From NCBI GenBank assembly GCA_021741145.1, contig JAIOYK010000019.1, positions 1 through 64,000 on the forward strand: a stretch of 64,000 nucleotides of DNA. Reading direction: 5' to 3'. Every line of letters begins with the position of its first letter. Position 1 is the stretch's first letter. Source of the DNA: Rhodospirillum sp. Lineage in GTDB: Bacteria; Pseudomonadota; Alphaproteobacteria; Rhodospirillales; Rhodospirillaceae. The notes below the pieces were generated by a model. It worked only from the letters and a program-made list of their open reading frames with translations. It was not told the DNA's origin and did not search any database. Positions 55,043 through 64,000 of this stretch are shown piece by piece. The translations under genes were made by a program, and so were the position numbers.

Positions 55043-55860
55043 GCAGGGTCCATCAGCGCCGGCGCGTGACCCACCCTTGGGACGTCCAGGACCTCGCAGC
55101 CCGGCCCGCGGCCCTTCATCTCCTCCAGGGTTTCCGGAAGCAAAAGATCGGACTCCACCCCGTGCACCACCATCACCGGACAGGTTACGGCGTCCCACAA
55201 CTGCCAGATGGCCACATCCGCGGCCTCGCCAAGCTTGATAAAGGCGGCGATGGCCGGATCGCAGGCCAGCTTATAGCAGCCCTCGTCCGTTTTCCAATGT
55301 CCATGCTCGGCCATGGCCGCCCATTGCGCGTCGGTCAGCGAGCCGAAAGTGGCGTGCACCTTCCGCAAATGGGCCTCCAGGGCATTCCTATCCTTGAAGG
55401 TCGGATCATATCCAACGTAATCACGGATCCGCGCCATGGCCGCCTTTGGAATGAAGGGTCCGACGTCGTTCAGAACCAAACGCCGGATCGGGCTGTTGGG
55501 CAGGGCCGCCAAAATCAGGCCGATCAGACCGCCCATGGAGGTTCCGACCCAATCCACCTTGTCCGCGCCGGTTCGGGCGATCAGAGGCACCATGTCCGCG
55601 GCATAGGCCGGGTTGTTGTAGCCCATGGGATCGGCCAACCTATCGCTCCGTCCCCGCCCGACCACGTCCGGGCAATAGACCCGTCGATGGCGCGACAGGC
55701 TTTCGGCCAGGAGATCGAAATCCCGGCCATTGCGTGTCAGTCCATGGACGCAGATGGCCGGAGGCGCGTCCGGATCCCGTAGCCAAAGCACATGGGCCAT
55801 CGCGCGAAAGCCCTCGGGGCGGAGGATGGAAACACCCGACTCGATTTTTCTCACTGTCAT
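55006..55860 (-). CDS. Alpha/beta hydrolase
   Basis: A 284-residue hydrolase. It has the oxyanion motif ICVHGLTRNGRDFDLLAESL, the nucleophile elbow WVGTSMGGLIGLILAALPNS, an Asp in VVHGVESDLLLPETL and a His in VGHAPALMDPAQI. The cap insert (YVGYDPTFKDRNALEAHLRK) is like that of proline iminopeptidase and esterase relatives. The substrate is not known. It starts 4 nt after the stop of the TRAP-type binding-protein gene, so the two form an operon; the 3' end overlaps the CDF gene on the other strand. Confidence 0.87.
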   Translation of the reverse strand: MTVRKIESGVSILRPEGFRAMAHVLWLRDPDAPPAICVHGLTRNGRDFDLLAESLSRHRRVYCPDVVGRGRSDRLADPMGYNNPAYAADMVPLIARTGADKVDWVGTSMGGLIGLILAALPNSPIRRLVLNDVGPFIPKAAMARIRDYVGYDPTFKDRNALEAHLRKVHATFGSLTDAQWAAMAEHGHWKTDEGCYKLACDPAIAAFIKLGEAADVAIWQLWDAVTCPVMVVHGVESDLLLPETLEEMKGRGPGCEVLDVPRVGHAPALMDPAQIDPVVAFLTA

Positions 55861-55864
55861 GAAA

Positions 55865-57232
55865 TCACGGTCCTAGACCAAGTGGCATCGGAATGAACTC
55901 AGCGGCATTCCCGGAGGCGCCCTCCCCCTTGGCCACCTTCGGCTCTGGCTCCGGAGAGGCGCGGTCATCGGGAAGACCGCGGGTCGCGGAAAGCGGCGCG
56001 GCGAGATCGACCTCCGCGAGCGGGCCGACTTCGGAGGCAGCCCCCGGTCGCTTGATCACATAGCGGACCTCCGGCTTGTCTCCCACGCTTGCCGCGTCCG
56101 CGACGGTCCCATCCGTGGGATCGGCATCCTCGGGATCAGTGCTCTTGGCGAGGAAAGGGACTTCGGGGGCAGCTCCGGAATTTGGGTTGTCGACAGTGAT
56201 CCGATCCTCCTCCGGAGCCAGCACCGATAGGGGCAGATCCACCAGCCGGGACAGCACCGGCAGGGACAACCGGCGCCAAGCCCGGTAGTCCTCTTCGGTG
56301 AAGACGGACCAGGTCACCGTATCCTTGGCGAAGCCCTGCAACCGCGTCTGAAGGCTTTGATTCATCATCTTGCGCCCGTAGGATTCCGCGAAAGCCGCGG
56401 CCTCGGTCAGCGCCTCTCCCTGGCTGGGGGTCAAAAGATTCCAGGCCTTTTGCGTGATCAGAATGGGCTCGTAGTCGAACCAAGGCACGATTCCGTTGGA
56501 CAGGGTCACACAGGTCCGTGCCTTCGGCGCGCCGCCGTCGATCAAGTCCAGCTCGGGCGCGACCACGACGGAAATCCCCTCCCGTCCGTCGAGCAATTGG
56601 GGAGCGTCCCCAAGCTCCATCGGGGCCAACTCCGCGCCCTGCCCCATGGCCAGATCCCCCGCCATGCGGCCTCCGGCGGCGACTCGCTCATCCTTCAGCG
56701 AATCCGGCGCTCCCAGGCAGGTTCTCCCTTCGGTCAGGAACACCCCGGGTACCCACATGTCGGCGAGGACCCGCACTCCACGGGCCTCCAGCGCCGCGCG
56801 GATTTTTTCCATCGCCGGTCCCTTGGACAGGGCATGGGCCCGGTCCTCCGTCGCCGCCAACCCTGGCAAGGTCGGCGCCGCGAAAATGGGGTCTAGCGCA
56901 CGCAAGCGGGCCAGGGGAAGGACCGCGATTTCCAGAGTCCCGCTGGTCAGGCCGGTCCAGAGTTCGCCTTCCCGGAAGAGGATTCCCCGGGGGTAGATCT
57001 TGATCCCAACCCCTCCGGTGCGCTGGGCCAACTGATTGGCCAGGACCTCCATCACCCGATGGCGGAGTTCCCTCTGGCCTTCGCCATGGCCGTGGGCGGC
57101 TTTCAAGGTCAGGGCTCGACCCTGCCCTGGGGCAAGGCCAACCACCCCTCCGGCGATCAGCAGGGCCACGGCGGCATGCGCGGCGCGGCGAAGAGATACC
57201 CGGAAGCGGGACGGAGAGGGAAACCATGTCAT
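55865..57232 (-). CDS. TRAP-type solute-binding protein (DctP family) with a C-terminal extension
   Basis: A 455-residue protein, about 110 longer than normal DctP. The signal peptide is at about residues 12-38 (AAHAAVALLIAGGVVGLAPG). The DctP domain includes LKAAHGHGEGQRELRHRVME, GIKIYPRGILFREGELWTGL, and LSNGIVPWFDYEPILITQKA. After about residue 345 an acidic, Pro/Ala-rich tail follows (PEVPFLAKSTDPEDADPTDG), unlike the family. No DctQ/DctM genes are adjacent. ATG 57232 is taken because it places the signal peptide correctly; no good ribosome-binding site is seen. It is operonic with an alpha/beta hydrolase. Confidence 0.82.
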   Translation of the reverse strand: MTWFPSPSRFRVSLRRAAHAAVALLIAGGVVGLAPGQGRALTLKAAHGHGEGQRELRHRVMEVLANQLAQRTGGVGIKIYPRGILFREGELWTGLTSGTLEIAVLPLARLRALDPIFAAPTLPGLAATEDRAHALSKGPAMEKIRAALEARGVRVLADMWVPGVFLTEGRTCLGAPDSLKDERVAAGGRMAGDLAMGQGAELAPMELGDAPQLLDGREGISVVVAPELDLIDGGAPKARTCVTLSNGIVPWFDYEPILITQKAWNLLTPSQGEALTEAAAFAESYGRKMMNQSLQTRLQGFAKDTVTWSVFTEEDYRAWRRLSLPVLSRLVDLPLSVLAPEEDRITVDNPNSGAAPEVPFLAKSTDPEDADPTDGTVADAASVGDKPEVRYVIKRPGAASEVGPLAEVDLAAPLSATRGLPDDRASPEPEPKVAKGEGASGNAAEFIPMPLGLGP

Positions 57233-57384
57233 GGGAAAGATTATGCCTTGGTCGGTGACGGCCTGACGCGCGGCCCGCCGCGCCGGTTCATCATACCAGA
57301 ACGCCCTTTGGATCAAACCACGTTAAATGGGACCTCTTTTTACGGGGGATTTCCCCCTTGAAATCACGGACCGTCCGCCCTCCA

Positions 57385-59931
57385 ATGAGGGCTACTTTTC
57401 CCCTTCTCCACGGTCAGGACTGGAGTCCCCCTATCCCTTCCCCGTCCAAGAGGTCCGTTCGCTTGCCTTTGCCTCCCGCCGCGCGCCGGAGTAAGGGGCG
57501 TCTCGCGCTGACCATCCCGCTGGCCCTACTGGCCTTGATCTTGGCCCTTACCGTGGCCTTCTGGCTGACCTTGACGGGATCCCTTCCCAAGACCGAAGGA
57601 CGGATCGACGTCCCCATCGGCGGTGCCCTGCCCCTGCCCAAGGAGAAGGACCGCGCCGCGACCCTCGGTGGTCCGCTGACCATTGCCCGGGACAACCACG
57701 GCATTCCCACCATCCGCGCGTCTTCGGCAACGGACGCGGCCTTCGGTCTGGGCTTCGTTCATGCTCAGGACCGACTGTGGCAGATGGAATCCATGCGCCG
57801 CCTGGGCGCGGGCCGCCTGTCGGAAGTCATGGGCGCGGCCACCCTGTCCCTGGACCGCTATTTCAGAACCCTTGGCCTGTACAACCTGGCTCGGGAGACC
57901 TTCCGCCAACTTCCCGACGACGCCCGACGTCTTCTGGAATCCTATACCGCGGGCGTCAACCACTTCCTGAAGACCGACCCGGGTCCCCTGCCTCCGGAAT
58001 TTCTTGCCCTGGCCCACCGTCCTGAACCTTGGACTCCCGCGGATTCCCTGGTTTGGGGACGGCTGATGGGCATTTGGCTGACCGGAGATTGGCAGGAAGA
58101 GCTGATCCGGGCCGCTCTGTTCAAAACCCTGAACGCCGACCAGATGCGTGACCTCTGGCCCGCCCTGGCCCTCATTGGCCCCTCCGCGTCCCTGGAAAGC
58201 ACCCTGCCCAGGGAGGCCGCCCTGGCCCTGGCCGAGGCCGTCCCCGACCAGGCCCGCCCCTTCCTGGCCTCCAACGCCTGGGCCCTGACCGGAGAGCGGA
58301 CAGCCTCTGGCAAGCCCCTCCTGGCCAATGATCCCCATTTGGGGTTCCAGGCCCCCACCCAATGGTATCTGGTTCGCCTGGAAACGCCGGAGAGTACCTT
58401 GATGGGCGCCTCCGCTCCCGGAACCCCATACCTGCCCATTGGTCAAAACGGGCAGGTGGCCTGGGGGTTCACCACTACCCATTCGGACACTTCGGACCTG
58501 TTCATCGAGAAGATTGTGGACCGGGAACATTACTTGGGTCCGGACGGCCCCACACCCTGGCGCCTCCGCCAGGAACGCATCGACGTCCGCTTCGGCGAGC
58601 CGGAAAATCTGACCGTCCGCGCCACCCAGAACGGTGTGGTGATATCCGATGCCCTGCTCGGAGGATCCGGCCAAGCCGCGCGGTCGCTGCTGGGTCCCGA
58701 TCAAGTGATCGCCCTGGCTTCAACGGCCCTGCGATCCAACGACACCACCGCGCTCGCCATGCACCGTTTGAACCAAGCCAAGAACGCGGGCGACATCCGC
58801 GCGGCGGCGCGGTTGTTCCAGGCGCCCCAACAGAACCTGATCCACGCCACTCGGGATGGCTACATTGGGCGCCTTTCCCCTGGACTTGTGCCGCTCCGGT
58901 CAGACGGCCCCGGTTTACTGCCCCAACCCGGCTGGACTGGGATCAACGCCTGGACGGGTTATATCCCCTTTGATGAACTCCCCGCCACGCTGGCGCCCCG
59001 GGACAATTTGGTCCTCAACACAAACAGCCGAATCACCGATGAAGGCTACCCCTATTACATCGCACCAGATTGGCCTGGAGAATACCGGGCGGCGCGTCTG
59101 CGCAGATTGCTGAACCACAAAATGGGGCAAACCGTGACCGACCAGGCCGACTACCAAATGGATACGGTATCGGAAGCCATGACCGATCTTCTTCCGCTCA
59201 TGCTCGACTTTCCCGAGACGAAGCGCCCACCGGGCTCGGAAATAGCCCGCGCCCACGACCTGCTGGCCACCAAGGGCTGGATGTTCGACATGACCGCGCC
59301 CCGGGTCGAGCCTCTCGTGGCCGCGGCCTGGACCCGCGCGCTGGTCACCGACCTGTTCGCCGACGAAATGGGGGCGGCCTTCCCCCTTTGGGACCGGATC
59401 GATCCCGACCTGCTGGTCCGTGTGCTGAAGGGGAAGACCTCGGACTGGTGCGACGACGTCCGTACGGCGGCAACACAGGAGGATTGCGGTACCATCAAAG
59501 CCCAGGCCTTGACCAGGGCTCTCACCGATATCCGGACCCTGACAGGGGGCGCGAACCCCTTCGCCACGCCCTGGGGGCGCCTGCATGTGGCCCATTTTGA
59601 CCACGCCCTGTTCCACCGCTTCCCCATCGTCAATGCCATCGCCGACCTGTCTATTCCGACCGGAGGAAGCATCGCGACCCTCTCGAAGGGAACCTGGGCT
59701 CCCGGCTCACCTGAACCCTTCTCCCATTTTCACGGGGCCACCCTGCGGGCTGTCATGGACCTGGATGATCCGAACCGGTCCGGCTTCATCTTGCCCACGG
59801 GCCAGTCCGGCCACCCCCTATCCCCCCATTACCGGGACATGCTGGTCCCCTGGCGGGACGGAGATCTGATCAGGCTGGACGGGCGGGACGACAGCGGCGG
59901 CGTCCTGCGTCTAACGCCGGATCGGGATTAA
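57385..59931 (+). CDS. Penicillin acylase family (Ntn-hydrolase) protein
   Basis: About 848 residues. A TM/signal anchor lies at about 40-63, followed by the alpha-chain start ITIARDNHGIPTIRASSATD-like region with LGFVHAQDRLWQMESMRRLG. The autocatalytic cleavage site is ASNAWALTGERTASGKPLLA, in which Ser (about residue 296) becomes the N-terminal nucleophile of the beta chain; NDPHLGFQAPTQWYLVRLET follows, with family His/Asn residues. Homologues cut acyl side chains from beta-lactams, N-acylhomoserine lactones or lipopeptides; the substrate here is unknown. A TTG at 57358 with GGGGGA upstream is a possible earlier start. It should be periplasmic. Confidence 0.9.
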   Translation: MRATFPLLHGQDWSPPIPSPSKRSVRLPLPPAARRSKGRLALTIPLALLALILALTVAFWLTLTGSLPKTEGRIDVPIGGALPLPKEKDRAATLGGPLTIARDNHGIPTIRASSATDAAFGLGFVHAQDRLWQMESMRRLGAGRLSEVMGAATLSLDRYFRTLGLYNLARETFRQLPDDARRLLESYTAGVNHFLKTDPGPLPPEFLALAHRPEPWTPADSLVWGRLMGIWLTGDWQEELIRAALFKTLNADQMRDLWPALALIGPSASLESTLPREAALALAEAVPDQARPFLASNAWALTGERTASGKPLLANDPHLGFQAPTQWYLVRLETPESTLMGASAPGTPYLPIGQNGQVAWGFTTTHSDTSDLFIEKIVDREHYLGPDGPTPWRLRQERIDVRFGEPENLTVRATQNGVVISDALLGGSGQAARSLLGPDQVIALASTALRSNDTTALAMHRLNQAKNAGDIRAAARLFQAPQQNLIHATRDGYIGRLSPGLVPLRSDGPGLLPQPGWTGINAWTGYIPFDELPATLAPRDNLVLNTNSRITDEGYPYYIAPDWPGEYRAARLRRLLNHKMGQTVTDQADYQMDTVSEAMTDLLPLMLDFPETKRPPGSEIARAHDLLATKGWMFDMTAPRVEPLVAAAWTRALVTDLFADEMGAAFPLWDRIDPDLLVRVLKGKTSDWCDDVRTAATQEDCGTIKAQALTRALTDIRTLTGGANPFATPWGRLHVAHFDHALFHRFPIVNAIADLSIPTGGSIATLSKGTWAPGSPEPFSHFHGATLRAVMDLDDPNRSGFILPTGQSGHPLSPHYRDMLVPWRDGDLIRLDGRDDSGGVLRLTPDRD

Positions 59932-59990
59932 GCCTGACGGGCCACAAGCCAGAGGGTGGCAGCCAGAGGGGCGCAGCCGAAGGGGAGCCG

Positions 59991-60476
59991 TCAAGGCTGG
60001 CAACCGCCAATTATGTTATAGGTCCCACGAAAATAAACCAAAGGTTGCCCTCCGGTCTGAAAGACCAAATCCTTCACATGGCAAATGATGATCAAGTGAT
60101 CACCGGATTCGACCACCTGCTCAACCTCGCAATCCATGCGAGCCAGGGAGTCCTTGGGCACGGGCACGCCATCGGCGGACTGAACCATTTCCAAGCCGCC
60201 GAATTTGTCGATGCCCCGACTGGCGAAGCGAATCGACAGATCCTGCTGACCCTCGGCCAGAACGGAAACGCTGACCGGACCGGAGCGAAACGCGTCCAGG
60301 CTGGTGGTATGACGACCCAGGCAAAACAAAACCTTGGGCGGATCCAAGGACAGGGAGGAGAAGGCGCTGACGGTTACCCCCGCCGGTGTTCCCTCGTCAT
60401 CCACCGTGGTCACCACGGTGACACCCGTGGGAAAACACCCTAAGGCCTTGCGGAAGGTACGATCATCAACGGGCAT
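59991..60476 (-). CDS. Flavin reductase family protein
   Basis: A 161-residue FMN-binding reductase. It starts FRKALGCFPTGVTVVTTVDD, then AGVTVSAFSSLSLDPPKVLF, VSVSVLAEGQQDLSIRFASR, DCEVEQVVESGDHLIIICHV and a C-terminal LVYFRGTYN, all hallmarks of the short-chain flavin:NAD(P)H reductases that feed two-component monooxygenases. No monooxygenase is adjacent, so the partner is unknown. It is a single gene. Confidence 0.92.
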   Translation of the reverse strand: MPVDDRTFRKALGCFPTGVTVVTTVDDEGTPAGVTVSAFSSLSLDPPKVLFCLGRHTTSLDAFRSGPVSVSVLAEGQQDLSIRFASRGIDKFGGLEMVQSADGVPVPKDSLARMDCEVEQVVESGDHLIIICHVKDLVFQTGGQPLVYFRGTYNIIGGCQP

Positions 60477-60713
60477 TGGCGGCTCCCATGGCGCGCTAAG
60501 TTGTATACGGGGACGCGTGTTCTACAATCTTTCCCCGCGTCGGGTAAAGATGGATCCCGTTCCAGCTTGCACCGAATACGCCTTGCGTCAACGTCTTCCT
60601 AACCCTTTTTTTGTACTAGAGAATGGGACCCGTCCACGGTACCAAGGGCGTATAAGAGCCGTGTTCCATCCGCGCCTTCAAGTCCCGCGTGCGTAGTCTC
60701 CCAGGGAGCGCCC

Positions 60714-61574
60714 ATGTTTATCATCATCGGCAGCATTATCGTTTTCGCCAGCGTGATCGGCGGCTACGCGGCCCCCGGAGGTCACCTTGCCGTTCTATGG
60801 CAACCCTTTGAATTCCTAATCATTCTTGGCGCGGCCGTTGGCAGTTTTATCATCGGCAACACCAAAACGGTATTGATCGGTACGATAAAGGCCATGGGTC
60901 CCATGATGAAGGGTCCCAAACACGGCAAAACCAGCTATCTCGAGCTGTTGTCCCTGCTGTATTCCCTGTTTAGGTTGGCCAAGACCAAGGGGGATCTGGC
61001 ACTGGAAAGCCATATCGAAAAGCCCGAGGAAAGTCCGATTTTCCAAAAGTTTCCCAATTTTTCCCACGACCATCACAACGTGGAATTCCTCTGTGACTAC
61101 CTGCGCCTGCTCACACTGGGCACCAACAACGCCCACGAGGTGGAGGCAATCATCGAGGCGGAGATCGAGAGCCACCACACGGAAAACCACGCCGTTTCCA
61201 AGGCCATCAACGACATGGCCGACGCCATGCCCGCCCTGGGTATCGTGGCCGCGGTGCTCGGCGTTATTCACACCATGGGATCGATCACGGAACCTCCGGA
61301 AGTGCTGGGTCACCTGATTGGCGCCGCGCTGGTTGGTACCTTCTGCGGCGTGTTGCTGTCGTATGGTTTCTTCGCCCCCTTCTCCCGGGCCATCGGCTCC
61401 GCCTACGACAGCGAAACCCAATATCTGCATTGCATGAAATCGGGAATCCTCGCCCACATGCAGGGCTACGCGCCCCAGGTCTCCATCGAATTCGCCCGCA
61501 AGACCCTGGCCCCCGCCGTGCGTCCCTCCTTCGTCGAGGTGGAAGAGACCGTGACCAACCTGACCTCGGAGTAA
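60714..61574 (+). CDS. motA: Flagellar motor stator protein MotA
   Basis: A 286-residue proton-channel subunit with four TM helices: about 2-22, 28-50, then after a long cytoplasmic loop about 165-190 (PALGIVAAVLGVIHTMGSI) and 200-225 (LIGAALVGTFCGVLLSYGFF). The loop holds charged residues that contact FliG (for example SPIFQKFPNFSHDHHNVEFL, EAIIEAEIESHHTENHAVSK). The signature is GGYAAPGGHLAVLWQPFEFL at the start. It is followed by motB after 83 nt. Confidence 0.95.
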   Translation: MFIIIGSIIVFASVIGGYAAPGGHLAVLWQPFEFLIILGAAVGSFIIGNTKTVLIGTIKAMGPMMKGPKHGKTSYLELLSLLYSLFRLAKTKGDLALESHIEKPEESPIFQKFPNFSHDHHNVEFLCDYLRLLTLGTNNAHEVEAIIEAEIESHHTENHAVSKAINDMADAMPALGIVAAVLGVIHTMGSITEPPEVLGHLIGAALVGTFCGVLLSYGFFAPFSRAIGSAYDSETQYLHCMKSGILAHMQGYAPQVSIEFARKTLAPAVRPSFVEVEETVTNLTSE

Positions 61575-61657
61575 TTTCCGACGTCTTCACGATTTCGCCA
61601 TCCCCCCGGGACATGATATTCCAGGTACGACAGACAGGAATGGATGGGTAGGACCCC

Positions 61658-62779
61658 TTGGCCGACCAACCGCTAATCATCAAACGCATAAAAAAGGGCG
61701 GACACGCCGCCCATGGTGGCGCGTGGAAGGTCGCCTACGCCGACTTCGTGACCGCCATGATGGCCTTCTTCCTGTTGCTGTGGTTGCTGAACGCCGTGAC
61801 CGAGGAACAGTTGGAAGGCATTTCCAACTATTTCGCCCCGACCGCGGTTTCGATGAGTCCCAGCGGCGCGGGGGGCGTGCTCGGTGGTCAGGTCCTGGGT
61901 GAAGGGGCGAGCCAGTCCAACTCCGGCTCCCCAAGCGTGCAGCTCACCCTGCCACCACCCACCATCGGCGCGGGGGGACAGGACTATACAGATGCGAACG
62001 AAGGCTTGGACGCGACCGATGAAAATGCCGATATCCCCATGAAGGGCGATCCAAACGCCTATCCAGATGACACATCGCTGGATGGATTGGGTAAGGTTGG
62101 CATGGACGCCGGAGATGGCCAGGGACAAAGCGCCTCCGAAGCCGCCCTGGCCGCGGCCCAGGATCAAAAGCAGCAGCGGGAGTTCAATAAAACCGCGGCG
62201 GAAATCCGGCAGGCAATCCAGGCCGTGCCCTCCCTCAAGGCCATGGCCGACAGCCTGCTCATCGACAACACGCCGGAAGGTCTCCGCATCCAGTTGGTGG
62301 ACCAGGATGGCCTGTCCATGTTCCCCTCCGGGTCCAGCCGAGTCCCGGACCAAACCCGGCAACTCCTGTCCCTGGTGGCCAAGGCCATCGCCGACCTGCC
62401 CAACAAGATTTCCATCGCCGGGCACACGGATGCCACGCCCTTCGTCGATCCCAGCGGTTATGGCAACTGGGAACTGTCCGCGGACCGGGCCCTGGCCAGC
62501 CGCCGGACCCTGACCAACGAGGGCTTGGCCGAAAACCGCATCGACCGGGTGGAGGGCAAGGCGTCCACGGAACCCCTGTTGCCCGAAGATCCCACCAGCG
62601 AACGGAACCGGCGGATCACCATCACGTTGCTCCGGGATCGGGACCTGTTCAAGGCCGGTGGCGCGGAGGGGGCTCCGGGTGGTACCGGACCGGCCGATGG
62701 GGCCACTTCTCCGGGTGCGGGGGGCGCCGGAGGGAGGATGCCCTCGATCCTGGATGTTCCCCGCACGAACCAACTATGA
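61658..62779 (+). CDS. motB: Flagellar motor stator protein MotB
   Basis: A 373-residue stator subunit. The start MADQPLIIKRIKKGGHAAHG leads into the single TM helix with the proton-binding Asp (YADFVTAMMAFFLLLWLLNA), then a linker rich in Gly and Asp, and the peptidoglycan-binding OmpA domain at about 200-330 (SIAGHTDATPFVDP; NWELSADRALASRRTL; RNRRITITLL). The start is TTG at 61658 with GGTAGGA upstream, an unusual but well placed codon. A Gly/Pro tail precedes the C-terminus. It is co-transcribed with motA and probably the RDD gene 13 nt on. Confidence 0.95.
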   Translation: MADQPLIIKRIKKGGHAAHGGAWKVAYADFVTAMMAFFLLLWLLNAVTEEQLEGISNYFAPTAVSMSPSGAGGVLGGQVLGEGASQSNSGSPSVQLTLPPPTIGAGGQDYTDANEGLDATDENADIPMKGDPNAYPDDTSLDGLGKVGMDAGDGQGQSASEAALAAAQDQKQQREFNKTAAEIRQAIQAVPSLKAMADSLLIDNTPEGLRIQLVDQDGLSMFPSGSSRVPDQTRQLLSLVAKAIADLPNKISIAGHTDATPFVDPSGYGNWELSADRALASRRTLTNEGLAENRIDRVEGKASTEPLLPEDPTSERNRRITITLLRDRDLFKAGGAEGAPGGTGPADGATSPGAGGAGGRMPSILDVPRTNQL

Positions 62780-62792
62780 GGACATTAAATCC

Positions 62793-63254
62793 ATGGCGAT
62801 CCCCGACCTCCGCGTCCCCGACCCCATGGCGGAACCGGCCTTTTACGATGGCCTTCCGTTCAAGCGGGTCCTGGCCTTCGGCATCGATATGATCTGCGTG
62901 GGCGGGCTGTTCATTCCCGCGGCCCTTATCTTGTTCATGATGACCGCCCTGAGCCTCGGCCTGCTGTGGTTCATCGTTGGCCCGGCCCTGGGTATCCTTC
63001 CCATCGCTTACCATACCCTAACCATCTCCGGGTCGGCCTCCGCGACCATTGGCCAGCGGGTGATGGGTATGCGTGTCCTGTCCGAGGACGGCGCGCCCCC
63101 CTCTTTCTGGCAAGCCCTGATCAATGCCCTGGCCTTCTACATTCTGGGTGGCATCACCGCCTGGTTGATCGTTCTGGTCGCTCTGTTCAACGACAAAAGG
63201 CGCTGCGCCCACGACTTCCTGGCCGGAACGGTCGTGGTCAACCGTCTGGACTAA
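62793..63254 (+). CDS. RDD family membrane protein
   Basis: A 153-residue membrane protein of the RDD family. The N-terminal helix carries FKRVLAFGIDMICVGGLFIP (Arg and Asp of the RDD motif), a second helix pair follows, and ATIGQRVMGMRVLSEDGAPP and DKRRCAHDFLAGTVVVNRLD complete the family pattern (Arg, Asp-Asp). Some RDD proteins act in Na+/H+ antiport, but the role here is unknown. It starts 13 nt after motB (TGAGGA upstream) and is commonly found next to the arginyl/leucyl transferase gene that follows. Confidence 0.88.
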   Translation: MAIPDLRVPDPMAEPAFYDGLPFKRVLAFGIDMICVGGLFIPAALILFMMTALSLGLLWFIVGPALGILPIAYHTLTISGSASATIGQRVMGMRVLSEDGAPPSFWQALINALAFYILGGITAWLIVLVALFNDKRRCAHDFLAGTVVVNRLD

Positions 63255-63433
63255 AACCGATGGTCGATCCTCCGTATCTGGAAAAATAGCGGGTCACCCC
63301 GTTCCCTCCGTTCAATCCTCTTTCGACGAACCGTGGCCCGCGCTAAACTCACGACCTAAATCTGACACTCTCCACCCTCGACTACCCAAGGGGGGGAGTG
63401 TTCTTGGGTCGACGCCGAGTTGGATGGACATCA

Positions 63434-64000
63434 ATGGACCAGGGACCGATAAACCGTCCCAACTTCTTTTTTACGACAGCCCCCATGCCTTGCCCCTATC
63501 TGGATGGAAGGCTGGAACGGAAAGTTGTGACCGACTTGGCTGGAGCCGAGGCGGAGGAGTTGCACGAAACTCTGTCCCGGGCCGGGTTCAGACGCAGCCA
63601 TACCATCGCCTACGCTCCCGTTTGTCCCGGCTGCAATGCCTGCGTTCCCGTCCGAATCCGCGCCCGGGAGTTCCAGTGGAAGAAGGGGTTCCGCCGCCTT
63701 TGCAAGGCCAATGCGGACCTGACGGCCACCTTCGTTCAGGCCCGCGCCACGGTCGAGCAGTTCCACTTGTTCTCCCAGTACCAGCAGGCCCGCCACGGTG
63801 ACAGCGACATGGCCCTGATGGGGTTCTTCGATTACCGCTCGATGGTCGAGGACAGCCCGATCACCACCTCAATCGTTGAATTCCACGACACGACCGGCAC
63901 CCTGGTGGCCGCCTGCCTGCTGGACCACCTAGCCGACGGCCTGTCCGCGGTCTATTCCTTCTTCGATACCGCCCTGCCCGGAAACCGGGGCTTGGGATCC
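63434..64000 (+). CDS. bpt: Leucyl/arginyl-tRNA--protein transferase (aspartate/glutamate leucyltransferase), 5' part
   Basis: The gene runs off the right edge after 189 codons of about 240-250. It starts MDQGPINRPNFFFTTAPMPC, with the family pattern PNFFxT...CPYLDGRLERK, then GFRRSHTIAYAPVCPGCNAC VPVRI, with the conserved Cys pair, FQWKKGFRRLCKANADL and ending in the GNRGLGS segment. It adds Leu or Arg to N-terminal Asp/Glu or Arg/Lys of proteins, marking them for ClpAP (N-degron pathway). ATG 63434 is chosen by family alignment. It follows the RDD gene by 179 nt. Confidence 0.93.
   Translation, partial: MDQGPINRPNFFFTTAPMPCPYLDGRLERKVVTDLAGAEAEELHETLSRAGFRRSHTIAYAPVCPGCNACVPVRIRAREFQWKKGFRRLCKANADLTATFVQARATVEQFHLFSQYQQARHGDSDMALMGFFDYRSMVEDSPITTSIVEFHDTTGTLVAACLLDHLADGLSAVYSFFDTALPGNRGLGS

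Overview
The window reads as a chromosomal segment of an alphaproteobacterium, most likely in or near the Rhodospirillales. This rests on gene content and style: high-GC codon use, a short alphaproteobacterial flagellin with FliD/FliS, an ECF sigma factor with a short membrane partner and a CpxP/Spy-like sensor, an Mg-type HemB, an RDD protein beside a leucyl/arginyl-tRNA-protein transferase, and many signalling proteins. The flagellar axial proteins are strongly acidic, which suggests a marine or halotolerant habitat. Species cannot be fixed from the sequence alone. About 59 protein genes are supported. I saw no rRNA, tRNA or CRISPR array.

Layout. 1-9.2 kb: the tail of a probable transposase, a TRAP-type binding protein overlapping a PAS histidine kinase, a small serine hydrolase, a 32-residue membrane peptide with its own candidate operator, dusA, a bacteriohemerythrin, an enoyl-CoA hydratase overlapping a truncated quinone-reductase-like gene, a perfect 51-bp palindrome, and a 54-residue protein. 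8.7-22 kb: an ECF sigma module translationally coupled to a TPR-sulfotransferase, running into the flagellar genes fliS, fliD and flagellin (minus strand). Divergent from these are flgD, flgE, two small flagellar helper genes, flgK and flgL. 22-34 kb: a cysteine hydrolase and an LpxR-like outer-membrane protein, then a signalling and transport cluster. That cluster has an NCS2 permease with an extra C-terminal domain, a STAS protein, a bare periplasmic sensor, a Na/Pi cotransporter, a dCache-HAMP-PP2C phosphatase, an orphan ABC binding protein and a histidine kinase.

34-45 kb: a secreted protein, a YgiQ-type radical SAM protein, and a cyanate locus (binding protein, permease, ATPase, cyanase) transcribed away from a PAS/AAA+/Fis sigma-54 activator. 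A clear -24/-12 element lies upstream of the cyanate operon, and a set of repeated sites sits between it and the activator gene. An MFS exporter follows. 44-52 kb: a LysR regulator divergent from glutaryl-CoA dehydrogenase and a CaiB/BaiF CoA-transferase (lysine/tryptophan/glutarate catabolism), then a valine-catabolism operon (acyl-CoA dehydrogenase, 3-hydroxyisobutyryl-CoA hydrolase, 3-hydroxyisobutyrate dehydrogenase). 52-64 kb: metY with a terminator-like hairpin in its leader, hemB, a cation diffusion facilitator, an alpha/beta hydrolase and a second orphan TRAP-type binding protein, a penicillin acylase homologue, a flavin reductase, motA-motB, an RDD protein, and the start of bpt/ate running off the right edge.

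Recurring themes are transport-type binding proteins placed next to signal-transduction genes rather than next to their own transporters (three cases), and transport or stress functions under dedicated alternative-sigma control (sigma-54 for cyanate, an ECF factor beside the flagellar genes).
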